DNA of 11,048 bases, taken from the NCBI GenBank assembly GCA_030597995.1, contig JAUVQV010000007.1, positions 1 through 11,048 on the forward strand, in the 5' to 3' direction. The stretch comes from Candidatus Rokuibacteriota bacterium (GTDB lineage Bacteria; JAUVQV01). The position numbers and the translations under genes were made by a program. Every line of letters starts with the position of its first letter. Position 1 is the first letter of the stretch. The notes under the pieces were generated by a model. The model did not search any database and was not told the DNA's origin. It saw only the letters and a program-made list of their open reading frames with translations. Positions 1-6,364 of this stretch are shown one piece after another.

Positions 1-407
1 GCGGACATCATCACCTCGCCGGTGGCGACCAGGGTCTCTTTGTTCGCCAGGGCGATATCCTTGCCGGCCAACGCCGCACGGTAGGTCGGCCGAATGCCGG
101 CGGCCCCGACAATCGCCGAGACTACCATCTCCGCATCCGGAAAGGTGGCTACCTGAGCCATCCCCTCCTCCCCTCCGGCCACCTCCCCCCCGAGGCCGGA
201 GAGCTCCCGCCGCATCTCCCCGACCGCCGCGGGATCCGCAATGGCCGCCAGGCGGGGCCGGAATTCTCGGACCTGCTCGACGAGGCGGCGAGAATTCGAA
301 CCGGCGCCGAGGGCGACGGCACGGAGGACCCCTCCCGAGGCGCGTATGACCTCCATGGTATTCTCGCCCACAGAGCCTGTGGAACCGAGAATAGCGACGT
401 TCTTCAT
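1..407 (-). CDS. dxr: 1-deoxy-D-xylulose 5-phosphate reductoisomerase, N-terminal part (runs off window)
   Basis: This is the first 135 residues of DXR, the NADPH-dependent enzyme that converts 1-deoxy-D-xylulose 5-phosphate to 2-C-methyl-D-erythritol 4-phosphate in the cytosolic MEP isoprenoid pathway. I translated it by hand from the ATG at 407-405. The protein opens with the Rossmann nucleotide-binding motif AILGSTGSVGENT. It later shows the family block GAAGIRPTYRAALAGKDIAL followed by ANKETLV (near residues 105-130), which lies in the NADPH/substrate region. The start is four bases after the cdsA stop, with a G-rich ribosome-binding stretch (TGGGGGT) inside the cdsA end, so it is probably translated together with cdsA. 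The catalytic metal-binding residues and C-terminal domain lie outside the window. Its position after uppS and cdsA is the common bacterial arrangement and places isoprenoid precursor synthesis beside the polyprenyl synthase that uses it. Confidence 0.96.
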   Translation of the reverse strand, partial: MKNVAILGSTGSVGENTMEVIRASGGVLRAVALGAGSNSRRLVEQVREFRPRLAAIADPAAVGEMRRELSGLGGEVAGGEEGMAQVATFPDAEMVVSAIVGAAGIRPTYRAALAGKDIALANKETLVATGEVMMS

Positions 408-411
408 GAGA

Positions 412-1206
412 TCAAAACCCCCAGTTCCGGATCATGAGGTATCCCACCGGCACACCCAGGAGAATGCTGTCTATCCGATCCAAAAGACCGCCGTGACCCG
501 GGATAAGATTCCCGGAATCCTTTGCCCCCTTGGCCCGTTTCCAGAGTGACTGGAGGAGGTCACCGAGCTGCCCGGCGACACCGACCATGATGCTCAGGTA
601 CACCACGCGGCTCAGAGGGAGGCCGGTCCTGAACAATCCTGCCAACACCACGCCCCCGGCCACACTGCCGGCCACACCCCAGGCCGCCCCGCCCCTCGTC
701 TTGCGCGGGCTGACCTGCGCAGCCAGCAGTTTCTTCCCGAAACGGGAGCCGCCGTAAAAAGCCAGGGAATCGCCCCCCCAGACCACTGCGAGCAGGAGGA
801 CGAGCCAGAAAGCGCCTCCGGGGATTTCCCGGAGCCGGTAAAAGCAAATCAGAGAAAAGCCGAGGTAGGCCATCCCCAGCACCGCCTCTGCCAGGGCACG
901 GAAGCGCCGCTCCGGATCATCGACCCTCCAGAGGGAAGCCACCAGAACTAGAAGGAGGCCGACGCCGAAAAAGGCGAACTCCATTCCCGCGGAAACCGCC
1001 GCCACCGACAGGGCCCCGCCGGTCATCGCCGCCAGCGTCAGCCCCGCCCCGACGCGGCAGAGCCGGAGATACTCCCAGAGGGCGATGAGAAACAGAACCA
1101 GGATGACTCCCAAAAAGACCCCCCGACCTGTGAGAAACACCGCCGCCAGCACCAGCGGGATACCGACCAGGGCACTGAGGATCCTCTTCTGCAGTGCGGC
1201 GTTCAC
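412..1206 (-). CDS. cdsA: phosphatidate cytidylyltransferase (CDP-diacylglycerol synthase)
   Basis: This 264-residue polytopic inner-membrane enzyme makes CDP-diacylglycerol from CTP and phosphatidic acid, the branch point for bacterial phospholipids. About seven or eight hydrophobic segments are visible (for example near residues 12-47, 60-92, 108-123, 131-150 and 175-192). The CdsA signature lies at residues 220-246: S220, K223-R224, K229-D230, H238-G-G, and D243-R-I-D246, which hold the metal- and nucleotide-binding residues. The start is GTG at 1206-1204, and its first bases overlap the uppS stop as GTGA, a coupling arrangement. One oddity is the segment that is often SPKKT-x-EG in relatives: here it reads SPRKTRGG (residues 166-173), so the usual acidic residue is absent. 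Length and overall pattern are otherwise normal, so I expect an active enzyme. Confidence 0.95.
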   Translation of the reverse strand: MNAALQKRILSALVGIPLVLAAVFLTGRGVFLGVILVLFLIALWEYLRLCRVGAGLTLAAMTGGALSVAAVSAGMEFAFFGVGLLLVLVASLWRVDDPERRFRALAEAVLGMAYLGFSLICFYRLREIPGGAFWLVLLLAVVWGGDSLAFYGGSRFGKKLLAAQVSPRKTRGGAAWGVAGSVAGGVVLAGLFRTGLPLSRVVYLSIMVGVAGQLGDLLQSLWKRAKGAKDSGNLIPGHGGLLDRIDSILLGVPVGYLMIRNWGF

Positions 1207-1922
1207 TGGTGCACCCCTCCCGGAACGGCGACCTGCGACCGGATCTCGTCGATGGCCTTTTCCAGCTCAGCCTTCCCGAAGTCCGGCCAGAGGACGGGAG
1301 CGAAATAGAGACGGGCGCGCGCCGCCTCCCAGAGGAGAAAATTACTGAGACGCATCTCTCCGCTGGTACGAAGGAGCAAGTCCGGCGGGGGAAGCTCAGG
1401 GTCATAGAGGTGCTCGGCGAAGCGCTCCGGGGTGAGTGGGCCGTCACAGAGGACCCCTCTGGCGCGCGCCTTCGCGATGGAGTTCACGGCGTCCACTATC
1501 TCGGTCCGTCCGCCATAGCTGAGGGCCAGGACCAGCGTCAGCTTACGATAGGCAGAGGTTTCCTGCATCACCTTCCGGAGCTTGAGGGAAACGAGTTTCG
1601 GCAGACGGTCCAGACGGCCTATCGCGAGAAGGCGGATAGAGTGCTCGTGCAAACGCGAGACCTCGGCGCTGAGATAGTGCTGCAAAAGGCGCATCAGCTC
1701 GTTGACCTCGTACTTGGGCCGCTGCCAGTTTTCCAGGGAGAAGGTGTAGAGGGTGAGGTAAGAAATTCCCAACTCGATGCAGGCCTCCGCTGCCGACTGC
1801 ACGGACTTGATCCCGGCGCGGTGGCCTTCGATCCTGGGAAGCCGGCGCTGCCTGGCCCAGCGGCCGTTGCCGTCCATGATAATGGCCAGGTGGCGAGGCC
1901 ATTGGTTTAAAGATTCAGCCAT
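1203..1922 (-). CDS. uppS: isoprenyl transferase (undecaprenyl diphosphate synthase)
   Basis: This is a cis-prenyltransferase that condenses farnesyl diphosphate with isopentenyl diphosphate to give the C55 carrier lipid precursor for peptidoglycan and O-antigen. From the ATG at 1922 it is 239 residues. Family motifs appear in order: IIMDGNGRWA with the catalytic Asp at residue 17, HRAGIKSV, LTLYTFSLENW, LSYGGRTEI, and near the C-terminus LLRTSGEMRLSNFLLWEAA with the diphosphate-binding Arg residues, then LYFAPVLWPDF. I chose the ATG at 1922 because GGAAGG lies just upstream and the family normally starts shortly before the MDGNGRW motif. A longer reading from TTG at 1961 would add 13 residues (MCKLIPKADRGRL) but has no ribosome-binding site and runs into repeat-like sequence. 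The stop overlaps the cdsA start. A 154-base gap separates the gene from frr upstream, the largest gap in this block. Confidence 0.95.
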   Translation of the reverse strand: MAESLNQWPRHLAIIMDGNGRWARQRRLPRIEGHRAGIKSVQSAAEACIELGISYLTLYTFSLENWQRPKYEVNELMRLLQHYLSAEVSRLHEHSIRLLAIGRLDRLPKLVSLKLRKVMQETSAYRKLTLVLALSYGGRTEIVDAVNSIAKARARGVLCDGPLTPERFAEHLYDPELPPPDLLLRTSGEMRLSNFLLWEAARARLYFAPVLWPDFGKAELEKAIDEIRSQVAVPGGVHQ

Positions 1923-2078
1923 TAGCCTTCCGCGATCAGCCTTCGGTATTAACTTGCACAATCAATAGCCCAACAACTCCAGGAGTAGTTTCAAAGATGT
2001 GGGATTTCCAAGGCCCCGGCACATAGGGGCTGCATGGATTCGAGCTGAAAGCTGTCTGCCGAAAGCCGAGCGCTGATC
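1923..2078. repeat. candidate repeat/MITE-like insert between frr and uppS
   Basis: This is the one long gap in an otherwise tightly packed operon. It is bracketed by imperfect inverted ends: gatcagccttcgg at 1934-1946, and ccgaaagccgagcgctgatc at 2059-2078. The second is the reverse complement of the first with a six-base insertion and one mismatch. Just inside the right end are two near-identical 11-mers, GCTGAAAGCTG (2044-2054) and GCCGAAAGCCG (2058-2068). A GCCCC/GGGGC hairpin sits at 2013-2030. On the minus strand the right end supplies the frr stop codon (2079-2077), and the left end abuts the uppS ribosome-binding site. I see no coding sequence and no T-tract after the hairpin, so it is not a convincing terminator. 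The element identity is inference. Confidence 0.4.
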
Positions 2079-2637
2079 ATATCTCGAGTATCTCTTTTTC
2101 TTTGCTCTGGATGATCTGGTTGACCTGCTCGGTGAAGGTACCGGTCAATTTCTGGATTTCGTCCTGTCCATGGTGCATCTCGTCCTCGGAAATCTCTTTC
2201 CGCTTCTCAAGTTCTTTCACCTGCAAGTTCATGTCTCGACGGATATTGCGGAGTGAAACGCGGCTCCCCTCGGCCATCTTTTTTGCAACCTTGACCAGTT
2301 CCCGTCTCCTCTCCTCGGTCAGGGCCGGGATCGAGATCCTGATCACCTTGCCGTCGTTGGTCGGCGTCAGGCCGAGGTTGGCCCGGAGGATAGTCTTCTC
2401 GATCTCTCCCAGGACCGTCGGATCCCAGGGCTGAATGACCATCAGGCGGCTCTCCGGCACCGAGATCGAGGCCAACTGGTTAAGCGGAGTCAGGGTGTTG
2501 TAATATTCGATCTGCACGCTGTCCAGGATAGCCGGCGAGGCCCTGCCGGTTCGGATTCCAGCAAGTTCCTTCTGCAGTACCGCGATCGTCTGCTTCATTT
2601 TCTCCCGGGTGGTGGGGTCGATTTTTTCCAGCGTCAC
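2077..2637 (-). CDS. frr: ribosome recycling factor
   Basis: RRF works with EF-G in the cytosol to split the post-termination ribosome from mRNA. From the GTG at 2637-2635 the protein is 186 residues, matching the usual length of about 185. It shows the N-terminal helix motif LQKELAGIRTGRASPAIL, the central YYNTLTPLNQLASISVPESRLMVIQPWD beta region (written here in two overlapping parts: YYNTLTPLNQLASIS and VPESRLMVIQPWD), then LTEERRRELVKVAKK and RNIRRDM in the returning helices, ending KEKEILEI. The open frame continues upstream to 2748, but that part overlaps pyrH in another frame and does not resemble RRF, so I reject it. The start is eight bases after the pyrH stop, with only a weak ribosome-binding site, which suggests coupling to pyrH. 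The stop codon lies in the repeat-like sequence that follows. Confidence 0.95.
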   Translation of the reverse strand: MTLEKIDPTTREKMKQTIAVLQKELAGIRTGRASPAILDSVQIEYYNTLTPLNQLASISVPESRLMVIQPWDPTVLGEIEKTILRANLGLTPTNDGKVIRISIPALTEERRRELVKVAKKMAEGSRVSLRNIRRDMNLQVKELEKRKEISEDEMHHGQDEIQKLTGTFTEQVNQIIQSKEKEILEI

Positions 2638-2645
2638 GCCGATTC

Positions 2646-3368
2646 TTACCGGACAATGGTCCCGATGCTCTCCCCCAGGGTGAGCCGCATCAGGTTGCCC
2701 TTCTTGTTCAGGTTGAACACCACTATCGGAAGCTGATTGTCCATGCACAGCGAGATGGCGGAGGAGTCTATCACTGCCAGCCTGCGGTTCAGGACCTCGA
2801 TGTAACTGAGCTTTTTGAACTTTCGGGCACGAGGATGCGTGAGCGGGTCGGCGTTGTAAATACCGTCGACCTTGGTCGCCTTGAGAAGGACTTCCGCCCC
2901 AATTTCCATGGCCCGAAGAGCGGCGGCGGTGTCGGTGGTGAAATAGGGATTACCGGTTCCGGCGGCGAAGATAACGATCCGGCCTTTCTCGAGATGACGG
3001 ATGGCCCTCCGGCGAATGTAAGACTCCGCCACCTGATGGATTTCGATGGCGCTCATGACCCGGGTAAGAGCCCCGAGTTTTTCCAGGACACTCTGGATGG
3101 CCAGGGCGTTGATGACTGTCGACAGCATCCCCATGTAGTCGGCGGAAGGCCGGTCCAAACCCGCTCGCTGTGATTCCTCCGAGCCGCGGATAATGTTCCC
3201 GCCCCCGATGACTATGGCTATCTCAACACCCAGTTTTTGGATTTCCAGGATCTGGCGGGAGAGGTTCGTCAGCACAAGATAGTCAACCCCCCACTCCCGT
3301 GCTCCCATCAGCGCCTCACCGCTGAGCTTTAAAAGTATTCTCCGGTACTGCGGTCGTTTTCGGGCCAA
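2646..3368 (-). CDS. pyrH: UMP kinase (uridylate kinase)
   Basis: This cytosolic amino-acid-kinase-family enzyme phosphorylates UMP to UDP with ATP, in pyrimidine nucleotide synthesis. It is 240 residues, the normal size. Motifs in order are [13 protein letters not shown] (residues 10-22, phosphate binding), IGGGNIIRG (54-62), [16 protein letters not shown] (78-92), [19 protein letters not shown] (135-153, UMP/ATP site), [13 protein letters not shown] (163-175), and [11 protein letters not shown] near the end. The start is an unusual TTG at 3368-3366. I accept it because GGAAGGG lies eight bases upstream, inside the end of tsf, and the next residues align with the family N-terminus. It begins three bases after the tsf stop. 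Its place in rpsB-tsf-pyrH-frr is standard and supports the call. Confidence 0.96.
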   Translation of the reverse strand: MARKRPQYRRILLKLSGEALMGAREWGVDYLVLTNLSRQILEIQKLGVEIAIVIGGGNIIRGSEESQRAGLDRPSADYMGMLSTVINALAIQSVLEKLGALTRVMSAIEIHQVAESYIRRRAIRHLEKGRIVIFAAGTGNPYFTTDTAAALRAMEIGAEVLLKATKVDGIYNADPLTHPRARKFKKLSYIEVLNRRLAVIDSSAISLCMDNQLPIVVFNLNKKGNLMRLTLGESIGTIVR

Positions 3369-3371
3369 GGA

Positions 3372-3968
3372 CTAATCCCTTCCGAGTTGGTATCTCTGGA
3401 ACCGGCGCACCTGGATATTCTCCCCCAGCTTGGCGATGTGTTCTCCGACAATATCCTTCACACGGCGCTCCTGGTCTTTGACGAACCTCTGCTCCAGTAG
3501 GCAGGTCTCCTCGAAGTACTTTTCCAGGCGACCGGCCACGATCTTCTCCAGAACCTTCTCCGGCTTTCCGGTGTCCCGGACCTGTTCCAAGAGAATCTCT
3601 TTCTCTTTTGCTATAACCTCCGCCGGGATGTCGTTACGCCCTAGAAAGGCCGGGCCGGCAGCTGCGATTTGAAGGGCCAGATCCCGCACGAGCACCTTAA
3701 AATCATCGGTACGGGCCACGAAATCGGTCTCACAGTTTACCTCCAACAGGACGCCGATCTTGCCGCCGGGGTGGATGTATGATTCGATCAACCCCTCGCC
3801 CGTGGCCCGGTGGGCCTTCTTGGCAGCGGCGGCGATCCCTTTTTTCCGGAGGTGCTCAACGGCGGTTTCAATGTCTCCCCCGCTGTCCACCAGGGCTGCC
3901 TTGCAGTCCATGAAACCGCAGCCGGTCTTCTCCCGCAATTCCTTTACGAGGTGGGCCGTAACGTTCAC
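3372..3968 (-). CDS. tsf: translation elongation factor Ts (short form)
   Basis: EF-Ts is the cytosolic guanine-nucleotide exchange factor for EF-Tu. The protein has 198 residues: an N-terminal UBA-like domain ([19 protein letters not shown], residues 8-26, then the [12 protein letters not shown] helix) and the EF-Tu-contacting motif TDFVAR at residues 81-86. It is much shorter than the E. coli protein of about 280 residues, because only one core subdomain follows TDFVAR before the C-terminal helices. Such short forms are known in several other bacterial groups, so this is not a truncation. The GTG start at 3968-3966 overlaps the rpsB stop as GTGA. The ribosome-binding site GGAGGAGGG lies within the last codons of rpsB, so translation is very probably coupled to that gene. 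Confidence 0.96.
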   Translation of the reverse strand: MNVTAHLVKELREKTGCGFMDCKAALVDSGGDIETAVEHLRKKGIAAAAKKAHRATGEGLIESYIHPGGKIGVLLEVNCETDFVARTDDFKVLVRDLALQIAAAGPAFLGRNDIPAEVIAKEKEILLEQVRDTGKPEKVLEKIVAGRLEKYFEETCLLEQRFVKDQERRVKDIVGEHIAKLGENIQVRRFQRYQLGRD

Positions 3969-4876
3969 TGTGATCCCTCCTCCACCGCCGAGGCGGAAGT
4001 CTCCGACGCCGGAGTGAGGGTGGGGGTTTCCTCGGGAGGCTTCGCGGCAGTTTTTTTCCGGGGCGCGGCCTTCTTTGCCCCGGCACGGCGGGGCTTCTTC
4101 TTCGGTTCCTCGGCCACGGCCTCGGCGGCTTCTTCCTCCTCGGCCTCGGCCGCCCGCTTGGCCTCTTCCTGGGCCTCGGCCTCCTTTTTTGCCTGATAGA
4201 TCTGGCTTCCCTCCAGAACCGCGTCAGTGATCCGGGACGCTACCAACTTGATGGCACGTATGGCGTCGTCATTGCTGGGAATAATGTAATCGATGCCGTC
4301 GGGGTCGGAATTGGTGTCCACCACCCCGATCACGGGAATGCCGAGACGGTTGGCCTCATGCACCGCAATCCGCTCCTTCTTGGTGTCCACCACGAAGATC
4401 GCCCCCGGCCGGCGGTCCATCCCCCTCACTCCGCCGAAATACTTCTGGAGCTTGAAAAGCTCTCTCTCGATACGGCTCACTTCCTTTTTTTTCATTGCCG
4501 GGAAGCCCTGCTCTTTGATCTCCTCGTATTTCTTCAGGCGGACAATTCCCAGATGGATGGTCGAGAAATTGGTCAGCGTCCCCCCCAGCCAACGCTGGTT
4601 GACATAAAACATGCCACCGCGTTCGGCTTCCTCGGTGATGACGTCCTGGGCCTGTTTTTTCGTCCCGATGTAGACCACCGCCTCCCCCTCTGCGACCAGG
4701 TTTTTCACAAACTCGCAGGCTTCCCGGAAGAGCTGCAGCGTCTTCTGGAGATCGATAATGTAAATGCCGTTGCGGGCATCGAAAATGTACTTTTTCATCT
4801 TGGGGTTCCACCTCTTGGTCTGGTGTCCGAATTGAACCCCGGCCTCAAGAAGCTGTTTCATCGTGATGTTCGACAT
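3965..4876 (-). CDS. rpsB: 30S ribosomal protein S2 with long charged C-terminal extension
   Basis: S2 binds the 16S rRNA on the back of the 30S subunit. The core, about residues 1-228, is typical: [58 protein letters not shown], the coiled-coil hairpin around 115-145, [14 protein letters not shown], and [21 protein letters not shown]. Residues 231-303 are an added tail: an Ala/Glu-rich acidic part (about 231-257), a Lys/Arg/Ala/Pro part (258-280), then a Pro/Thr/Ser/Glu end. The total of 303 residues exceeds the usual 230-260. The ATG at 4876 has a strong AGGAGG site five bases upstream. It is the first gene of the rpsB-tsf-pyrH-frr block and is preceded by a structured leader of roughly 180 bases that could allow S2 autoregulation, as is known for E. 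coli rpsB. Confidence 0.97.
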   Translation of the reverse strand: MSNITMKQLLEAGVQFGHQTKRWNPKMKKYIFDARNGIYIIDLQKTLQLFREACEFVKNLVAEGEAVVYIGTKKQAQDVITEEAERGGMFYVNQRWLGGTLTNFSTIHLGIVRLKKYEEIKEQGFPAMKKKEVSRIERELFKLQKYFGGVRGMDRRPGAIFVVDTKKERIAVHEANRLGIPVIGVVDTNSDPDGIDYIIPSNDDAIRAIKLVASRITDAVLEGSQIYQAKKEAEAQEEAKRAAEAEEEEAAEAVAEEPKKKPRRAGAKKAAPRKKTAAKPPEETPTLTPASETSASAVEEGSQ

Positions 4877-4920
4877 ATATTCCTCCTGCAGGGTTTCAGC
4901 CTCCGCCCCCCCCCTCGACG

Positions 4921-4989
4921 CCGAAGCACCCGATCGGGAACCCTTTCTCCAGCCGGGAGAGCGTGTGTATTGTGCTCCCGAAGAAGCAC
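4921..4989 (-). promoter_or_regulatory. structured 5' leader of rpsB with UUCG hairpin and alternative pairing
   Basis: On the minus strand the leader contains GTGCTTC-TTCG-GGAGCAC (4989 to 4972), a seven-base-pair stem with a very stable C(UUCG)G tetraloop. A second stem, TCTCC/GGAGA, follows at 4960 to 4946. A second exact copy of the hairpin's left arm, GTGCTTC, occurs at 4929 to 4923, so GGAGCAC could pair with either copy. The structure lies between the likely promoter and the rpsB start. Autogenous control of rpsB-tsf by S2 through the 5' leader is established in E. coli; that this leader does the same is inference. No pairing energies were computed. Confidence 0.45.
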
Positions 4990-5057
4990 TTTCATGTATT
5001 TTACCGCATCCGCAACGATTTTAACAGAAAAAAATCCGTGTGTTTTTTTGTTCGCAA

Positions 5058-5089
5058 ATTATACGTTACTGGGGGGACCGGAATGACAA
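5058..5089 (-). promoter_or_regulatory. candidate sigma-70 promoter for rpsB operon
   Basis: The minus strand carries a perfect -10 hexamer TATAAT at 5063-5058, about 180 bases upstream of the rpsB start and just downstream of argJ. The best -35-like hexamer, TTGTCA (5089-5084), is 20 bases away, which is longer than ideal. At 17 bases the hexamer is CATTCC, which is weak. The -10 is therefore the firm part of this call. The spacer contains a run of six C residues. Confidence 0.45.
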
Positions 5090-5127
5090 ACCCGTTATGT
5101 TTCGGAGAGTTGCACACCGCCCTGGGA

Positions 5128-6351
5128 TCAGCTGGTGTATCGTGCGTTTCTACGGACATATTCTTCAGAGAGGTCGCAGGTCAGCACTCGATCCCAACCC
5201 CGGCCTATCCTCAGGTCGATCAGAAAGTGCAGTTCCCGCCGGCGCATCTCGCGGGCGGCGCGGGCGAAGTACCGGTCCGGCACGGCGGTGCCGTTGTCGA
5301 CCACGGCTAACCCGTTTAAAAAAATCGAGATCCGGTCCGGATCAACTTTGGCTCCGGAGTATCCGACAGCGGCCACCATGCGGCCCCAGTTCAGGTCCTG
5401 GCCGAACCAGGAGGTTTTGACCAGCGTGGAGTCGGCCACAGCTACCGCTGCCAGGTGGGCCTCGCGACCGTTCCGGGCACCGCTCACCTCCACCGTGACG
5501 AATTTGGTCGCCCCTTCTCCGTCTTTCACGATCATCTCCGCCAGATGTCGGCAAACCTCCGTCAGGCCGTCCCGGAAACGCTGGAACATCTTTCCCCTCT
5601 CAGGGATGGCGACTCCCGCCGCGCCATTCGCCATAAGCAATACGGTGTCGTTCGTGCTGCAATCCCCGTCGACGCTGATGCGGTTGAAGGTCCGTTCGGC
5701 GGCACCCCGCAGCAACTCCCTCAGCCGGGAGGCGCGCAGGGTGGCATCAGTGGTGATAAAAGCGAGCATGGTTGCCAGACGTGGGTGAATCATCCCCGCC
5801 CCCTTGCACATCCCGCCGATTCTGATCCGTCCTTTTCGCCCCAGATCCAACTCCAGGGCAACCTCCTTGCGGAAGGTGTCGGTCGTCATAATGGCCTCGG
5901 CGGCCTCCTCTCCTCCCCGGGGGGAGAGTTTTCGCACCAGTCCCGGCAGGGCACGGACTATCTTCCTCACGGGGAGCGGCCGCCCGATAACACCGGTCGA
6001 GGCCATCACTACCTGTTCCGTCTGCAAATCGAGCAGACGAGCGGCGGCAGCGATTACCTGCTCCGCCCTGGCCCGCCCTTCCTGCCCCGTCCCCGCGTTG
6101 GCGTTTCCGCTGTTGACTACCACCGCTTGCAGCGGACGATGGCGATTGAGGAGGGCCCGTGTCAGGACGACCGGCGCCGCCGGCATGCGGTTGGCAGTCA
6201 AAACCCCGCCCCATTGCGCCGGCAATGCGGAGCACAGCAGGGCAAGATCCTTGCGGCTGTCGGGCTTGAGGCCGCAGGCAGTACTGGAAGCGGAGAATCC
6301 CTTCGGTGCTGTCACCCCTCCCGGAACGTTTTTCAGGACTGCGTCCACCAT
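5128..6351 (-). CDS. argJ: glutamate N-acetyltransferase / ornithine acetyltransferase (ArgJ)
   Basis: ArgJ transfers the acetyl group from N-acetylornithine to glutamate, recycling it in arginine synthesis; some members also use acetyl-CoA. From the ATG at 6351 it is 407 residues, normal for the family. Motifs include GGVTAPKGFSASSTACGLKP at the N-terminus, VVNSGNANAGTGQEG, ASTGVIGRPLP, and the autocleavage region KGAGMIHPRLATMLAFIT. In that region Thr194 (ATML) would become the N-terminal nucleophile of the beta chain after self-cleavage. Later motifs are GDCSTNDT, DGEGATKF, NWGRMVAAVGYSG, and a C-terminal TCDLSEEYVRRNARY. An upstream GTG at 6396 would add 15 residues inside argC; a GTG at 6348 would remove one. 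The start is 13 bases after the argC stop, so the two form an operon. No T-rich terminator follows before rpsB. Confidence 0.95.
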   Translation of the reverse strand: MVDAVLKNVPGGVTAPKGFSASSTACGLKPDSRKDLALLCSALPAQWGGVLTANRMPAAPVVLTRALLNRHRPLQAVVVNSGNANAGTGQEGRARAEQVIAAAARLLDLQTEQVVMASTGVIGRPLPVRKIVRALPGLVRKLSPRGGEEAAEAIMTTDTFRKEVALELDLGRKGRIRIGGMCKGAGMIHPRLATMLAFITTDATLRASRLRELLRGAAERTFNRISVDGDCSTNDTVLLMANGAAGVAIPERGKMFQRFRDGLTEVCRHLAEMIVKDGEGATKFVTVEVSGARNGREAHLAAVAVADSTLVKTSWFGQDLNWGRMVAAVGYSGAKVDPDRISIFLNGLAVVDNGTAVPDRYFARAAREMRRRELHFLIDLRIGRGWDRVLTCDLSEEYVRRNARYTS

Positions 6352-6364
6352 TCTCCGTCTCGCA

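Noticed and set aside
2013..2030. A Rho-independent terminator after frr (GCCCC/GGGGC hairpin)
   Set aside because: The stem is only five base pairs and no T-tract follows on the minus strand.
2638..2748. An N-terminal extension of frr by 37 residues
   Set aside because: It overlaps pyrH in another frame, and RRF length and alignment fit the GTG at 2637.
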